Shown here: in pieces, positions 18,506 to 26,463 of the stretch
Layout of the letters: each line of letters starts with the position of its first letter
Numbering within the stretch: the stretch's first letter is position 1
Assembly (NCBI RefSeq): GCF_005280735.1
Contig: NZ_CP040078.1
Location: 2,418,001-2,482,000 of the forward strand
Direction of reading: 5' to 3'
Source of the DNA: Trinickia violacea
GTDB taxonomy: Bacteria > Pseudomonadota > Gammaproteobacteria > Burkholderiales > Burkholderiaceae
Length of the DNA stretch: 64,000 bases
Notes under the pieces: model-generated
Seen by the model: only the letters and a program-made list of their open reading frames with translations
What the model was told of the DNA's origin: nothing
The model's database searches: none
Translations under genes and position numbers: made by a program

Positions 18506-19738
18506 ATGGGGGTTTTCGTGACCAACGTGTCGAGAGCAAGCGGCGGCCGCGGCGCCGACCGCGTCACGCTATACGCCACTGCCGTACTGGTTATGCAAGT
18601 CCTGGTGCTCGCCATCTGGAGCGTTCGCTATTACGTGTTGCATGAACAGTCGGCTCCAATGCTCGGATGGGATTTCGTCGTATTCTGGTCCGCTGCGCGC
18701 GTGGCACTTGAGCATGGTGCGGCGTCGGTCTTTTCGCCGCAATTGATGTATGCGGTCGAGGTGGGTTTGACACCTTTCGGCGGCGGTGCAAAATGGCCCT
18801 ATCCACCGACTTTCTTGCTGCCACTCATTCCGCTTGGCCTTTTGCCGTTCAGCGTTGCGCTCGCGTCGTTCTCCGCGGTCGGGATCGCGCTTTATGCATG
18901 CGTGTTGACACGTGCCGCTCGCGGACTTGCACGGCCGAATTTTCTAATCGCAGCCGCGTTTCCCGGCATCCCCGTCGCACTTGCGGCCGGACAAAACTCT
19001 TTGCTGACAGTGGCGGCGGCCGGTAGCGCGCTCTGGTTGCTCGAAGCGAATTCAGTGCTTGCAGCCGTGTGCATCGCCACACTTGCCATAAAGCCGCAAT
19101 TCGCGGTTTTATTCCCGCTGGTGCTCATTTGCAGCCGACAGTGGAGAACGCTTGTTGCATCAGCCGCGTGCTGTGTCGCGTTCGTGGGCCTCAGCGCTGC
19201 AGTCCTTGGACTAGATGCGTGGACCGCTTTCATTTCATATTTGCCCAAATTCAATCAGGTCACCGTCGTGCACGGCACGCACCTATGGAACGGCATGCCA
19301 ACCCTATTCGCGGCCAGCAGGCTCGCCGGCCTGTCGGTTGGCGCGGCGTATGCCGTCCACGTGCTTGTTGTCGTTCCGGCCGTGGTGGCGACGGCGTATC
19401 TGTGGCTCCGGCCCGCCAGATTCGAGTTGCGTGCGACAGCATTGACCGTCACGACGCTGCTCGTGCAACCCTACCTCATGTTTTACGATCTCGCATGGCT
19501 CGCGCTACCGATCTTGTTTCTGATGCGCGATGCTAAGGTTAGCGAATTGAGTCGACTCGAATGGGTGATGCTCGGCGCCGCGTGGCTGACGCCCGCTCAA
19601 GGATTCCTCGCGGTCGTGTTCGGTGCTCCTTGCCAGATTGCACCGGCCGTGCTGACCGCGCTGCTGGCTATGACCATGCGTCGGCATTTCGCGACACAAA
19701 AAGTTCGAACCTCAAGTTCCATACATTGTGCGTTTTGA
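18506..19738 (+). CDS. GT87 (DUF2029) family membrane glycosyltransferase
   Basis: About 410 residues with roughly ten membrane segments. The GT87 landmarks are present: GWDFVVFWSAARVAL early, WPYPPTFLLPL, AAFPGIPVALAAGQNSLL and IKPQFAVLFPL. Known GT87 members are polyprenyl-phosphate-mannose-dependent mannosyltransferases acting outside the inner membrane. I chose the ATG at 18506 (MGVFVTNVSR) with GGA about 8 nt upstream; 22 further upstream codons are possible. A second gene of the same family lies on the opposite strand 4 kb away, with the same WLYPPTF and SGQNGLL blocks. Confidence 0.8.
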   Translation: MGVFVTNVSRASGGRGADRVTLYATAVLVMQVLVLAIWSVRYYVLHEQSAPMLGWDFVVFWSAARVALEHGAASVFSPQLMYAVEVGLTPFGGGAKWPYPPTFLLPLIPLGLLPFSVALASFSAVGIALYACVLTRAARGLARPNFLIAAAFPGIPVALAAGQNSLLTVAAAGSALWLLEANSVLAAVCIATLAIKPQFAVLFPLVLICSRQWRTLVASAACCVAFVGLSAAVLGLDAWTAFISYLPKFNQVTVVHGTHLWNGMPTLFAASRLAGLSVGAAYAVHVLVVVPAVVATAYLWLRPARFELRATALTVTTLLVQPYLMFYDLAWLALPILFLMRDAKVSELSRLEWVMLGAAWLTPAQGFLAVVFGAPCQIAPAVLTALLAMTMRRHFATQKVRTSSSIHCAF

Positions 19739-19769
19739 AAGTCGTTCCAGAACAAGTCGGGGATGGAAA

Positions 19770-20873
19770 ATGAAAACAAATGCTTCTCTTGAAGGTTTGC
19801 GCGGAGCCGCCGCGCTGCTCGTCGTCGTCTTTCATATGTCTCTCTCCGTTCCGTATCTCAACGCGGCGCGAAACGGTTATCTGGCCGTAGACCTGTTTTT
19901 TGTATTAAGCGGCTTCGTGATTTCTAGCGCATACGGCGCGCGCCTGACAGATGTCGCACAATTCCGGACCTTCATGGTTCGGCGGTTTGGTCGACTATGG
20001 CCTACGCACGTCGCGACGACACTTCTCTATTATCTATGCGTCAACGTCGGCCAGTTAAAGGCATCGCTCGCAGGGCAGACGGTCCCGTATTTTGTACCAT
20101 CGGTGAAAGAGCTCGTCGCCACTGCGTCCATGGCTCAAGGGCTAAACCTGTTCGATCACTTTGTCGGAACCAAAGTCAATTGGAGCGCGGGTGATGAATT
20201 CTACGTATACGTCCTATTCGGTGCGCTGTGCCTGCTGTTGCGCGGGAAGTCTCGCCTTGCGGCGGTCATTGCGCTCGCATTGATTGGATATGTGATCGCG
20301 GCATGGCAAACATTAGGACCGAACGCATGCCTTACATATGGCCATTGCTTGGATTTGACTTACAGTTACGGGTGGGCGCGCTGCCTTGTCGGATTCTTTA
20401 CGGGCGCGTTGATTGCCGAATATCGTGACTGTGCGCCGCTGCGCGTGCTACGTGGGCGCGCGACGCAGGTATTCACGTTTTCCGCCGTGCTAGTCTTCGT
20501 CTTCATCGATAGGATGCCCAGCATTGCGCTGGCCGCCCCGATCGTCTTCGCTGCGTTGATTGCATCGCTCGTTGACGATAGCGGACCCATCGCGCGGCTT
20601 TTCCAAACATCCGCGGCGCAGTATTTAGGCCGCATTTCATATTCTCTCTATCTAGGTCACGCGGTGTTTTGGGTAATGCTCAGGGCGAGAGCTGACCTTA
20701 CGGACAATAACGCGATAAAACTTGCAACGGGCGCGGTTTTTCTGCTCATGTCGTTCGCGCTTGCGCATTTGCTAAATCGGCTTGTAGAAATGCCGTTCCG
20801 GCAACGCTTCAATGCATGGTCCGATACGGCATTTCGTCTTCCAGCTCCCGGCAATCGCGGCTTATATGAGTAA
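19770..20873 (+). CDS. Acyltransferase 3 family protein (OafA/YrhL type)
   Basis: An integral-membrane O-acyltransferase of about 367 residues that decorates surface sugars with acetyl or similar groups. The start has the family pattern LEGLRGAAALLVVVFHMS, followed by DLFFVLSGFVIS and RRFGRLWPTH; the end shows YSLYLGHAVFWV. I chose the ATG at 19770, after GGGATGGA; codons back to 19728 are non-conserved. It closes the plus-strand glycan block and may modify the glycan made by the adjoining glycosyltransferases. Confidence 0.88.
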   Translation: MKTNASLEGLRGAAALLVVVFHMSLSVPYLNAARNGYLAVDLFFVLSGFVISSAYGARLTDVAQFRTFMVRRFGRLWPTHVATTLLYYLCVNVGQLKASLAGQTVPYFVPSVKELVATASMAQGLNLFDHFVGTKVNWSAGDEFYVYVLFGALCLLLRGKSRLAAVIALALIGYVIAAWQTLGPNACLTYGHCLDLTYSYGWARCLVGFFTGALIAEYRDCAPLRVLRGRATQVFTFSAVLVFVFIDRMPSIALAAPIVFAALIASLVDDSGPIARLFQTSAAQYLGRISYSLYLGHAVFWVMLRARADLTDNNAIKLATGAVFLLMSFALAHLLNRLVEMPFRQRFNAWSDTAFRLPAPGNRGLYE

Positions 20874-21296
20874 GTGGGTCGTCCGGCGATCCGTTCAGCG
20901 ATACGTCCACGATCCGTGAGCGACAAATGTAAACGGCGGCACGACACAAACCACAATCGCGATGCCCGACCAGGGACTGGCACCTGCGGCTTGTGCAACG
21001 TGTGAGACGAGTGCGGTCAGCGCGGCGCGTCAAGCAAAACGACAAGGAGCCACCCAGCACTTCTTAGGCCAATTGAACTCGAAAAACCCCACAGCATTTG
21101 CAACAGATATGATCCGCAGATCGCGCACGCGAATGCCACGGAGTTTGCCAAGGTCGAAGACATGTCGGCGCGCGGTCAGAATGACCGCTACGCTGATGTA
21201 CAGGCCTGTTGCGAAGAGCCCGACACCGGGAATCGAACTCGTTTCAGCCACCCTGAACCGCTCATCGTCACCGCTTCACCTCGCGATCGGCACAAC
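20874..21296. other. Gap between convergent glycan genes
   Basis: About 420 nt between the convergent acyltransferase and GT2 genes. Only short frames with no recognisable features. A sequence near 21213-21235 resembles a tRNA T-loop but has no matching stem. Confidence 0.4.
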
Positions 21297-22358
21297 TCAG
21301 TGGCTCGCAACGCGCACCCGCGGCGCCACACGCCTGCGCACGAGATTGGACCGCGAAGCGCTCGGCACATGGTGTTCTCGGCGCTTGATAGGCAGTGTGC
21401 TGACTTTGCTCTTCGCCTGATAGCGACGGCGTATGAGATAAATGGGACGTTCCTTCGTCTCGTGGTAGATGCGCCCAATATACTCGCCGACCACACCGAT
21501 GCCGATCAATTCGATTCCGCCTAAAAAGAGCAGCACGGAGAGCAGCGACGCGTATCCAGGGACCGGATTTCCGAACAGCAGTGTGCGGCTGACGACAAAC
21601 CCACCGTAGACGAACGCGATCAGCGCAATCAACAGTCCGATATAGGTCCAGCTTCGCAGCGGCACCGTACTGAAGCTCGTGATCCCCTCAAGCGCAAAAT
21701 TCCACAGCCGCCATCCGGAGAATTTCGAGCGGCCGGCGCTGCGCTGTTCACGCTGATATTCGACTATCACGGTCCGATAGCCCACCCACGCAAACAACCC
21801 CTTCATGAAGCGCCGCCGTTCGGGCAAGCTTTGCAATGCATTGACAACCACGCGGTCCATCAGACGGAAGTCACCGACGTTTTCTGGCAGCTTAACATCG
21901 GAAAGTGCGTTGTGAACGCGATAGTAAAGCGCGGCCGCCGTGCGTTTCGCGAACGTGTCGCAGGCGCGATTGCTTCGCTTCGCGGCAACCACTTCCGCGC
22001 CGCCGAGCCAGTGCTCGATCATCACCGGAATCAGGCTGGGCGGATCTTGCAGATCGGCGTCGATCGGGATGATCGCGTCACCCGACGCCTCGTCGAGGCC
22101 GGCGGTAAGCGCAGCTTCCTTACCGAAGTTGCGCGTGAGGTCGATGACGCGCACACGCGCATCTCGCGCGTTGACGCCGATCAGCTTGTCGAGCGTACCG
22201 TCGCTGCTGCCGTCGTTGACGCACACGATTTCGAAACGTATCGTTCTGATTGCCTCGAGAACCGGTACGACGTTAGCAAAAAACCCCTCGACGGCATCGA
22301 GCTCGTTATAGAACGGCACGACAAGCGAAATCAATGGCTTGCTGGCCCGTGTAGACAT
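21297..22358 (-). CDS. GT2 polyprenyl-phosphate glycosyltransferase (GtrB/DPM1-like)
   Basis: Transfers a sugar from a nucleotide donor to polyprenyl phosphate on the cytoplasmic face of the inner membrane. About 353 residues: a GT-A domain with VVPFYNE, VNDGSSDGT (48-55) and the metal-binding DADLQDPP (D100, D102), then two C-terminal membrane helices (YIGLLIALIAFVYGG and LLSVLLFLGGIELIGIG) with EYIGRIYHE, the arrangement of GtrB. I chose the ATG at 22358 with GGGGG upstream. The lipid-linked sugar could feed the GT-C and GT87 enzymes nearby. Confidence 0.88.
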   Translation of the reverse strand: MSTRASKPLISLVVPFYNELDAVEGFFANVVPVLEAIRTIRFEIVCVNDGSSDGTLDKLIGVNARDARVRVIDLTRNFGKEAALTAGLDEASGDAIIPIDADLQDPPSLIPVMIEHWLGGAEVVAAKRSNRACDTFAKRTAAALYYRVHNALSDVKLPENVGDFRLMDRVVVNALQSLPERRRFMKGLFAWVGYRTVIVEYQREQRSAGRSKFSGWRLWNFALEGITSFSTVPLRSWTYIGLLIALIAFVYGGFVVSRTLLFGNPVPGYASLLSVLLFLGGIELIGIGVVGEYIGRIYHETKERPIYLIRRRYQAKSKVSTLPIKRREHHVPSASRSNLVRRRVAPRVRVASH

Positions 22359-22499
22359 GATGCCCCCCGTTATTTCCATCCAATGCCGCAGCCAAGCCAC
22401 GGTGATCGTCGCAAGTTCCGCCTAGGGCGGACAAAGCGCGTACGTTCCCTGTTTGGCCGGTCGCGCGTTTGATATTGCCGCGTCTGTTACCGCCCGCCC

Positions 22500-23774
22500 T
22501 CATTCCCCAGGAGACGGCCGAAGAATGGCGGGCTCGCGTCTTTCCAACGCGATGCGTCGAATCAGCATCCAAAGCGTAATCGCCGAGATCAGCGGCATAA
22601 ACTGAAACTTTACGTGCGTAACCACGAGAACGCCGGCGAGAGGTGCAAGCCAAACCACGATGAGCCACTCGCGCTCGCAACGTTTCCATCCTCTATCCAT
22701 GGCGTATTTGCAATACCACGCGATAAGCACGCCATACCAGGCGAGGTCATAGTCGAACAGATACGGACTGACCAAGAGGCTGGCACAAATCAGCGCCGCT
22801 GCGCGTAGCGGATAGGAGCTCTCGCGGCACCAGGCGTAAACCACTGCGGCAGCAGCGAGCAGCGCGGATGCGCCTTGGGCCACGTATGCAAGTGCCGAGG
22901 AAGCATGAGCCAGTTTCGCGAGTGCGAACACGGTCGGGATCCGCGCCAGAGCAACTCGCCCCGTTTCCATGTAGCTCGTCATCATTCCCGCGTTGTGCAG
23001 GAATGCCGCGAGCGTTTCGGTCCCGAACACAAGCACTGCGACGCCAAGCATCGACACCGCGGTCAAAGCGAGGGCAGCGAGGGCGCGCCAGGAACGGGAG
23101 CACAGCAGCGCGAGCGGAAAAAGCACTGCCAGGTGCGGCTTCATGCAAAGCAAACCGAAACATATTCCCGCCATCATGGGACGACGGCGAAGCAACGCAA
23201 GCCCAAGAGCGGCGAGCGAGGCGGTTAGCAGGCCATTTTGCCCGGAGATCGCAACGAGGGCGGCGCCTGGAAATGCCGCCGCGATGAGTATCGCTTGCCG
23301 GCAAGGAAGCGTGGCGTGAATCGACCTGATGAAGAGTGCATAGGTGCCGCCGAGAAAAAGTGTCGCGGCAATTTTCCAGGGTAGTAGCGCAAACAAATAA
23401 ACGAACAGCAGGAATGTCGGTGGGTAAAGCCACGGAAGGATGCCGACCGGGTGAGATATCGCACCGCTCTCAATTTTGGTCAGGAAGTTCAGATTGTAGG
23501 CATCGACTGCGTGCCCGTGTAACGCCAGGTACGACGAACTCCAGAACGGCAGAAAATCCATTGCGAGCGGACTGATGTATTCGTGCGGATGCCATACGGC
23601 TTTGTACAAGTAAATCACGACAAACAGCGCGTAGCAGATGAGCGCCAGGACCGGGTAATTCCGCAATCGTTCGCCGCTGAGCCAGTGCTGCCGGCGCGCG
23701 GGAGAGGCTGTGGGTAACGTGACCGCCGGCCGCTCGTGCCGGACCAACTGTTTGCGTGGCGAGATCGAATTCAT
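22500..23774 (-). CDS. GT87 (DUF2029) family membrane glycosyltransferase, second copy
   Basis: About 424 residues, polytopic, with the GT87 blocks MDFLPFWSSSYLAL, WLYPPTFLLFV, AAFPGAALVAISGQNGLL and MKPHLAVLFPL. It is probably a lipid-linked-sugar-dependent transferase. I chose the ATG at 23774 with GGGAGAG upstream, not an earlier one that only adds codons through a poor region. It sits 13 nt after a small membrane-protein gene and 141 nt before the GtrB-like gene on the same strand, so the three look co-transcribed. Confidence 0.8.
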   Translation of the reverse strand: MNSISPRKQLVRHERPAVTLPTASPARRQHWLSGERLRNYPVLALICYALFVVIYLYKAVWHPHEYISPLAMDFLPFWSSSYLALHGHAVDAYNLNFLTKIESGAISHPVGILPWLYPPTFLLFVYLFALLPWKIAATLFLGGTYALFIRSIHATLPCRQAILIAAAFPGAALVAISGQNGLLTASLAALGLALLRRRPMMAGICFGLLCMKPHLAVLFPLALLCSRSWRALAALALTAVSMLGVAVLVFGTETLAAFLHNAGMMTSYMETGRVALARIPTVFALAKLAHASSALAYVAQGASALLAAAAVVYAWCRESSYPLRAAALICASLLVSPYLFDYDLAWYGVLIAWYCKYAMDRGWKRCEREWLIVVWLAPLAGVLVVTHVKFQFMPLISAITLWMLIRRIALERREPAILRPSPGE

Positions 23775-23787
23775 GGCCGCTCTCCCA

Positions 23788-23982
23788 CTATCGTTCGTGC
23801 ACGTCGCAACGTGACAGAGCGAACGAGCGACATGCATACGGGCTGGAGATCAACGCCCACGTTGCAAGCAATATAGCGTACGAGATAAGAATCGCGCCGC
23901 TGAATAGGGTCGACTGCTCCCGCATCAGCCAGCCATGCGCGCTGCTTTCGTCGCCGCGTGCCCCCCGAATTAGGAAACGCAT
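23788..23982 (-). CDS. Small single-helix membrane protein
   Basis: A 64-codon frame with an AAGGCAG ribosome site about 6 nt before its ATG and a stop 13 nt before the GT87 start. The product has one hydrophobic stretch (TLFSGAILISYAILLATWAL) preceded by a charged N-terminus. I do not recognise the family. Placement suggests a small accessory of the glycan genes, but it may be a chance frame. Confidence 0.45.
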   Translation of the reverse strand: MRFLIRGARGDESSAHGWLMREQSTLFSGAILISYAILLATWALISSPYACRSFALSRCDVHER

Positions 23983-24110
23983 ATTTTCTGCCTTGTGTGG
24001 TCACCGGACTTATTCCCATGAGCCGTCCGTTCAAACTTTTTTTATTCGCATCACGTGAATGCGAACGAGGCATCACGGATATCCGTCTGTCTTATTGTTG
24101 GGAGAAAACG

Positions 24111-24185
24111 ATGCGACTTTCAACCCGTCTTTTCCTTAACGAGACCGCGCGATCGCTGCATGCGTGCGCCAGCGTACTCATTTAA
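24111..24185 (+). CDS. 24-residue mini-ORF of unknown function
   Basis: ATG 6 nt after GGGAG, stop TAA after 24 codons. The peptide starts MRLSTRLFLNETARS and resembles nothing I know. It may be a remnant of a gene start. Reported only because the ribosome site is good. Confidence 0.2.
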   Translation: MRLSTRLFLNETARSLHACASVLI

Positions 24186-24600
24186 AGTCACGTCGCGCAG
24201 ATCCACCGGACGCACGTTTCAACATCGAAACATTCCGTGTCGGTTGGCGGCTCCCAAAAGCCGCTTTTCCCTCGAAACCGACGCCTTATCGAAGTAAGGG
24301 TATGTCCCTAGCAATCTGCGCAACCGCAATACACACATGCCATTCGGCTGTGTTGGTTGACGACGGGCTGCAGGCCGAATTTGTCGCAGACCTGCGACAG
24401 TTTGGGCATCGATGGCCCTCCGCCCTAGCACCTGTGGCGCCGAGACGCCCGTTTTTTCGCGTTTTCGGGAAAGCTGGCCCGCCCCTTGCAAAGCGAATGG
24501 CGCGGAAGTCGACGACGTAACGACCGGCAGCCATTCGAACCGCTCGGCGCAGATCGAGCTGGAATCGCCACCGAAGTTACCCGCGGGGATAGTCCTCAGT

Positions 24601-24634
24601 GTTCCCTGCCGCCAACCTCATATGCGGCAGGAAC
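24601..24634. other. Strong hairpin in the flp leader region
   Basis: Left arm GTTCCCTGCCGC pairs with right arm GCGGCAGGAAC (11 bp with one bulged C) around an 11-nt loop. No T-run follows, so it is not a simple terminator of the downstream strand. It could be an RNA control element or a binding site. Confidence 0.45.
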
Positions 24635-25062
24635 TCGGACAGGACGACGGACAATCGCCGACTGACCAGCGGGACCGGTCTCGACCGGACACCACGAGCA
24701 AGCACTGAAAACCGGGGGCGTTAGCATGAAAACAGTGCATCGACGCGGCGTATCACTCGTCGCTACTGCAACCTTGGCCTCGCACGTCCAGTCGGCTATC
24801 CGCCGGCCGGTCGCGGCGTGCGCACTCGCGCGGTCTCTTATCGGGTCCACGCTTCACACAAAGCGTATCGTTTCGCGCGGACCAGCCCGCCGCTTCCGCT
24901 GTATCACCTCTTCTACCCGTCCCCAAGCGTTCAGGAATGCAGATGGACGATGACGTCCCCGGTAGAGGGATATTTCCGGCTTTACGTGCATCACCTGTAG
25001 TTCACTCCCGAAGCCATGTCCGGCCAGGGTTTTTAGTTCGCCACCTAAATGGAGAGTCACAC

Positions 25063-25233
25063 ATGAAAGCCATTTTCAATCAAGCAAAGCGTTTCATTCG
25101 CGACGAAGAGGGCGCCACCATGGTCGAGTACGGCCTTATGGTCGCCCTTATCGCAATCGTCTGTATCGGAGCGGTTACGACGATCGGCACGAATTTGAAC
25201 CTAGTGTTCAGTGACATCGCGGCCAAGATTTGA
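25063..25233 (+). CDS. flp: Flp-family type IVb pilin, copy 1
   Basis: The 56-residue precursor of the major Flp pilus subunit. A 17-residue leader ends in Gly before ATMVEYGLMVALIAIVC, the TadV-processed type IVb junction with Glu at mature position 5 and Tyr after it. A GGAG site lies 8 nt upstream. The mature 39-residue sequence differs from copy 2 at a single position (Lys versus Ala near the end). Confidence 0.95.
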   Translation: MKAIFNQAKRFIRDEEGATMVEYGLMVALIAIVCIGAVTTIGTNLNLVFSDIAAKI

Positions 25234-25327
25234 TCAAGGACGGCGGGCGAATTCGTTTCCTCGCTTCGTCCGCTTTCTTTCATCTATCTCCGAATTCCAT
25301 GTGGGTGCGACCCAAAAGGAGTTGATC

Positions 25328-25558
25328 GTGAGCGCAAATATTTCCTTTCGATACGCATGTGTTCGTCGTCTACTGGCTGGTGCACGAGATTCACGCGCCA
25401 TTGAAAGGACAAAGGCATTCCTTCGCGATGATGAAGGAGCCACCATGGTCGAGTACGGTTTGATGGTCGCTCTTATCGCGATCGTCTGCATCGGGGCCGT
25501 TACGACGATCGGCACGAATTTGAACCTCGTATTCAGCGACATCGCGGCAGCCATTTGA
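25328..25558 (+). CDS. flp: Flp-family type IVb pilin, copy 2, with long leader
   Basis: A 76-residue precursor from a GTG with AAGGAG 6 nt upstream (a TTG two codons earlier is also in frame). The leader is 37 residues, about twice that of copy 1, and Arg-rich; it ends at the same Gly before ATMVEYGLMV. The mature part is identical to copy 1 except at one position, yet 13 of about 41 aligned codons differ silently. This shows an old duplication held constant by selection, not a recent copy. Confidence 0.9.
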   Translation: MSANISFRYACVRRLLAGARDSRAIERTKAFLRDDEGATMVEYGLMVALIAIVCIGAVTTIGTNLNLVFSDIAAAI

Positions 25559-25671
25559 TCAGGCGATGCAGACAGATCCTGCGTCCTCAGGTCCGCACGA
25601 GTTCGACAGCTTAGGCACGTAGGGCACCACGGCGCCACGGTGCCCGCGAAAATAAATTTCAGGGGGTTGCG

Positions 25672-25857
25672 ATGCATGCACCGCACACGATCGTTTCGAG
25701 GTTCCTGAAAGAGGACCAGGGCGCAACCATGGTCGAGTACGCGTTGCTCATATCGCTCATCGCGCTCATTGCCTTTGCGGGGGTCGTGGCTTTCGGCAAT
25801 TCGTTGCAAACCCTCTATCAAAACATTCGCGATCAAATCGCCGCCGCGCTCGCGTGA
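25672..25857 (+). CDS. flp: Flp-family type IVb pilin, divergent copy 3
   Basis: A 61-residue prepilin with GGGGG 6 nt before its ATG. The 17-residue leader ends in Gly before ATMVEYALLISLIALIAFAG; the mature part is 44 residues and clearly different from the first two copies. It may be a minor subunit or an alternative major pilin. It is followed after 27 nt by the prepilin peptidase gene. Confidence 0.93.
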   Translation: MHAPHTIVSRFLKEDQGATMVEYALLISLIALIAFAGVVAFGNSLQTLYQNIRDQIAAALA

Positions 25858-25884
25858 CGCAAACAAACCTGACCGAGGTTCCTG

Positions 25885-26427
25885 ATGTTGCTCCTATCTC
25901 TTCCTCCACAACCGATCCCGCCGTGCGTCATCGCGTTGACTGTGGTCGCGGCAAGCACGGACATCGTGTGCCGCCGCATCCCGAATCAGATTATCGGAAT
26001 TGGCCTGATTGCGTCGCTCCTGGTTCAGGTATGGGTGAATGGCCTCCTGCCGGGCAGCGGCAACTGGCTCTCGGGCGCCATGACCGGGTTCGGGCTGCTA
26101 GTACCGCTTTACATGGTGCGCGGCATGACCGCCGGCGACGTGAAGCTGCTGTTGATGATCGGCACATGGGTCGGCCCGTCGATGACCCTCTACATCGCTC
26201 TCGCGACCTTTGTCATCGGCGGTGCATGGTCGCTCGCCTTTGCGGTATGGCACAAACGCACGACGCTTCTGCTCTTGAACATCCGACATCTCGTTTATGG
26301 AGGGTCGCGCATCGGACACAAGGAGAATGCGCTGCCATACACGCCGATCAAATCGGTCGGATCGTTGCCTTACGGGGTGGCCATTGCGGCTGGAACCATA
26401 GGTGTTGTCTTCGCGTCGGTCGCGTAA
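25885..26427 (+). CDS. tadV: Prepilin peptidase (TadV/CpaA)
   Basis: A 180-residue inner-membrane aspartyl peptidase of the A24 type that cleaves Flp and TadE/F leaders. The two catalytic aspartates are visible: D26 in STDIVCRRIPN and D85 in GMTAGDVKL. It has about five hydrophobic segments and lacks the N-terminal methylase domain, as usual for TadV. GAGG lies 6 nt before the ATG. Confidence 0.93.
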   Translation: MLLLSLPPQPIPPCVIALTVVAASTDIVCRRIPNQIIGIGLIASLLVQVWVNGLLPGSGNWLSGAMTGFGLLVPLYMVRGMTAGDVKLLLMIGTWVGPSMTLYIALATFVIGGAWSLAFAVWHKRTTLLLLNIRHLVYGGSRIGHKENALPYTPIKSVGSLPYGVAIAAGTIGVVFASVA

Positions 26428-26463
26428 CCGCGGCAATCGAGTGAGGGGACAGGGAGAGAGGCC

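Larger units (their letters stand above)
23983..25062. other. Long leader region upstream of the flp pilin genes
   Basis: About 1.08 kb with no confident gene. It holds a 24-codon mini-ORF with a good ribosome site at 24111, a frame at 24726-24953 with GGGGG upstream but an implausible Arg-rich product, and a strong hairpin at 24601. It probably contains the main promoter of the tad operon and a long untranslated leader. Confidence 0.45.

Noticed and set aside
21213..21245. tRNA 3'-end-like sequence on the minus strand (GAGTTCGATTCC)
   Set aside because: The flanks do not form a T-stem and no acceptor, D or anticodon arm is present; a chance match.
24726..24953. 75-codon frame with GGGGG before its ATG, upstream of flp
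   Set aside because: The product is Arg/Ser-rich with no helix, signal or motif, and codon usage does not look like that of neighbours.
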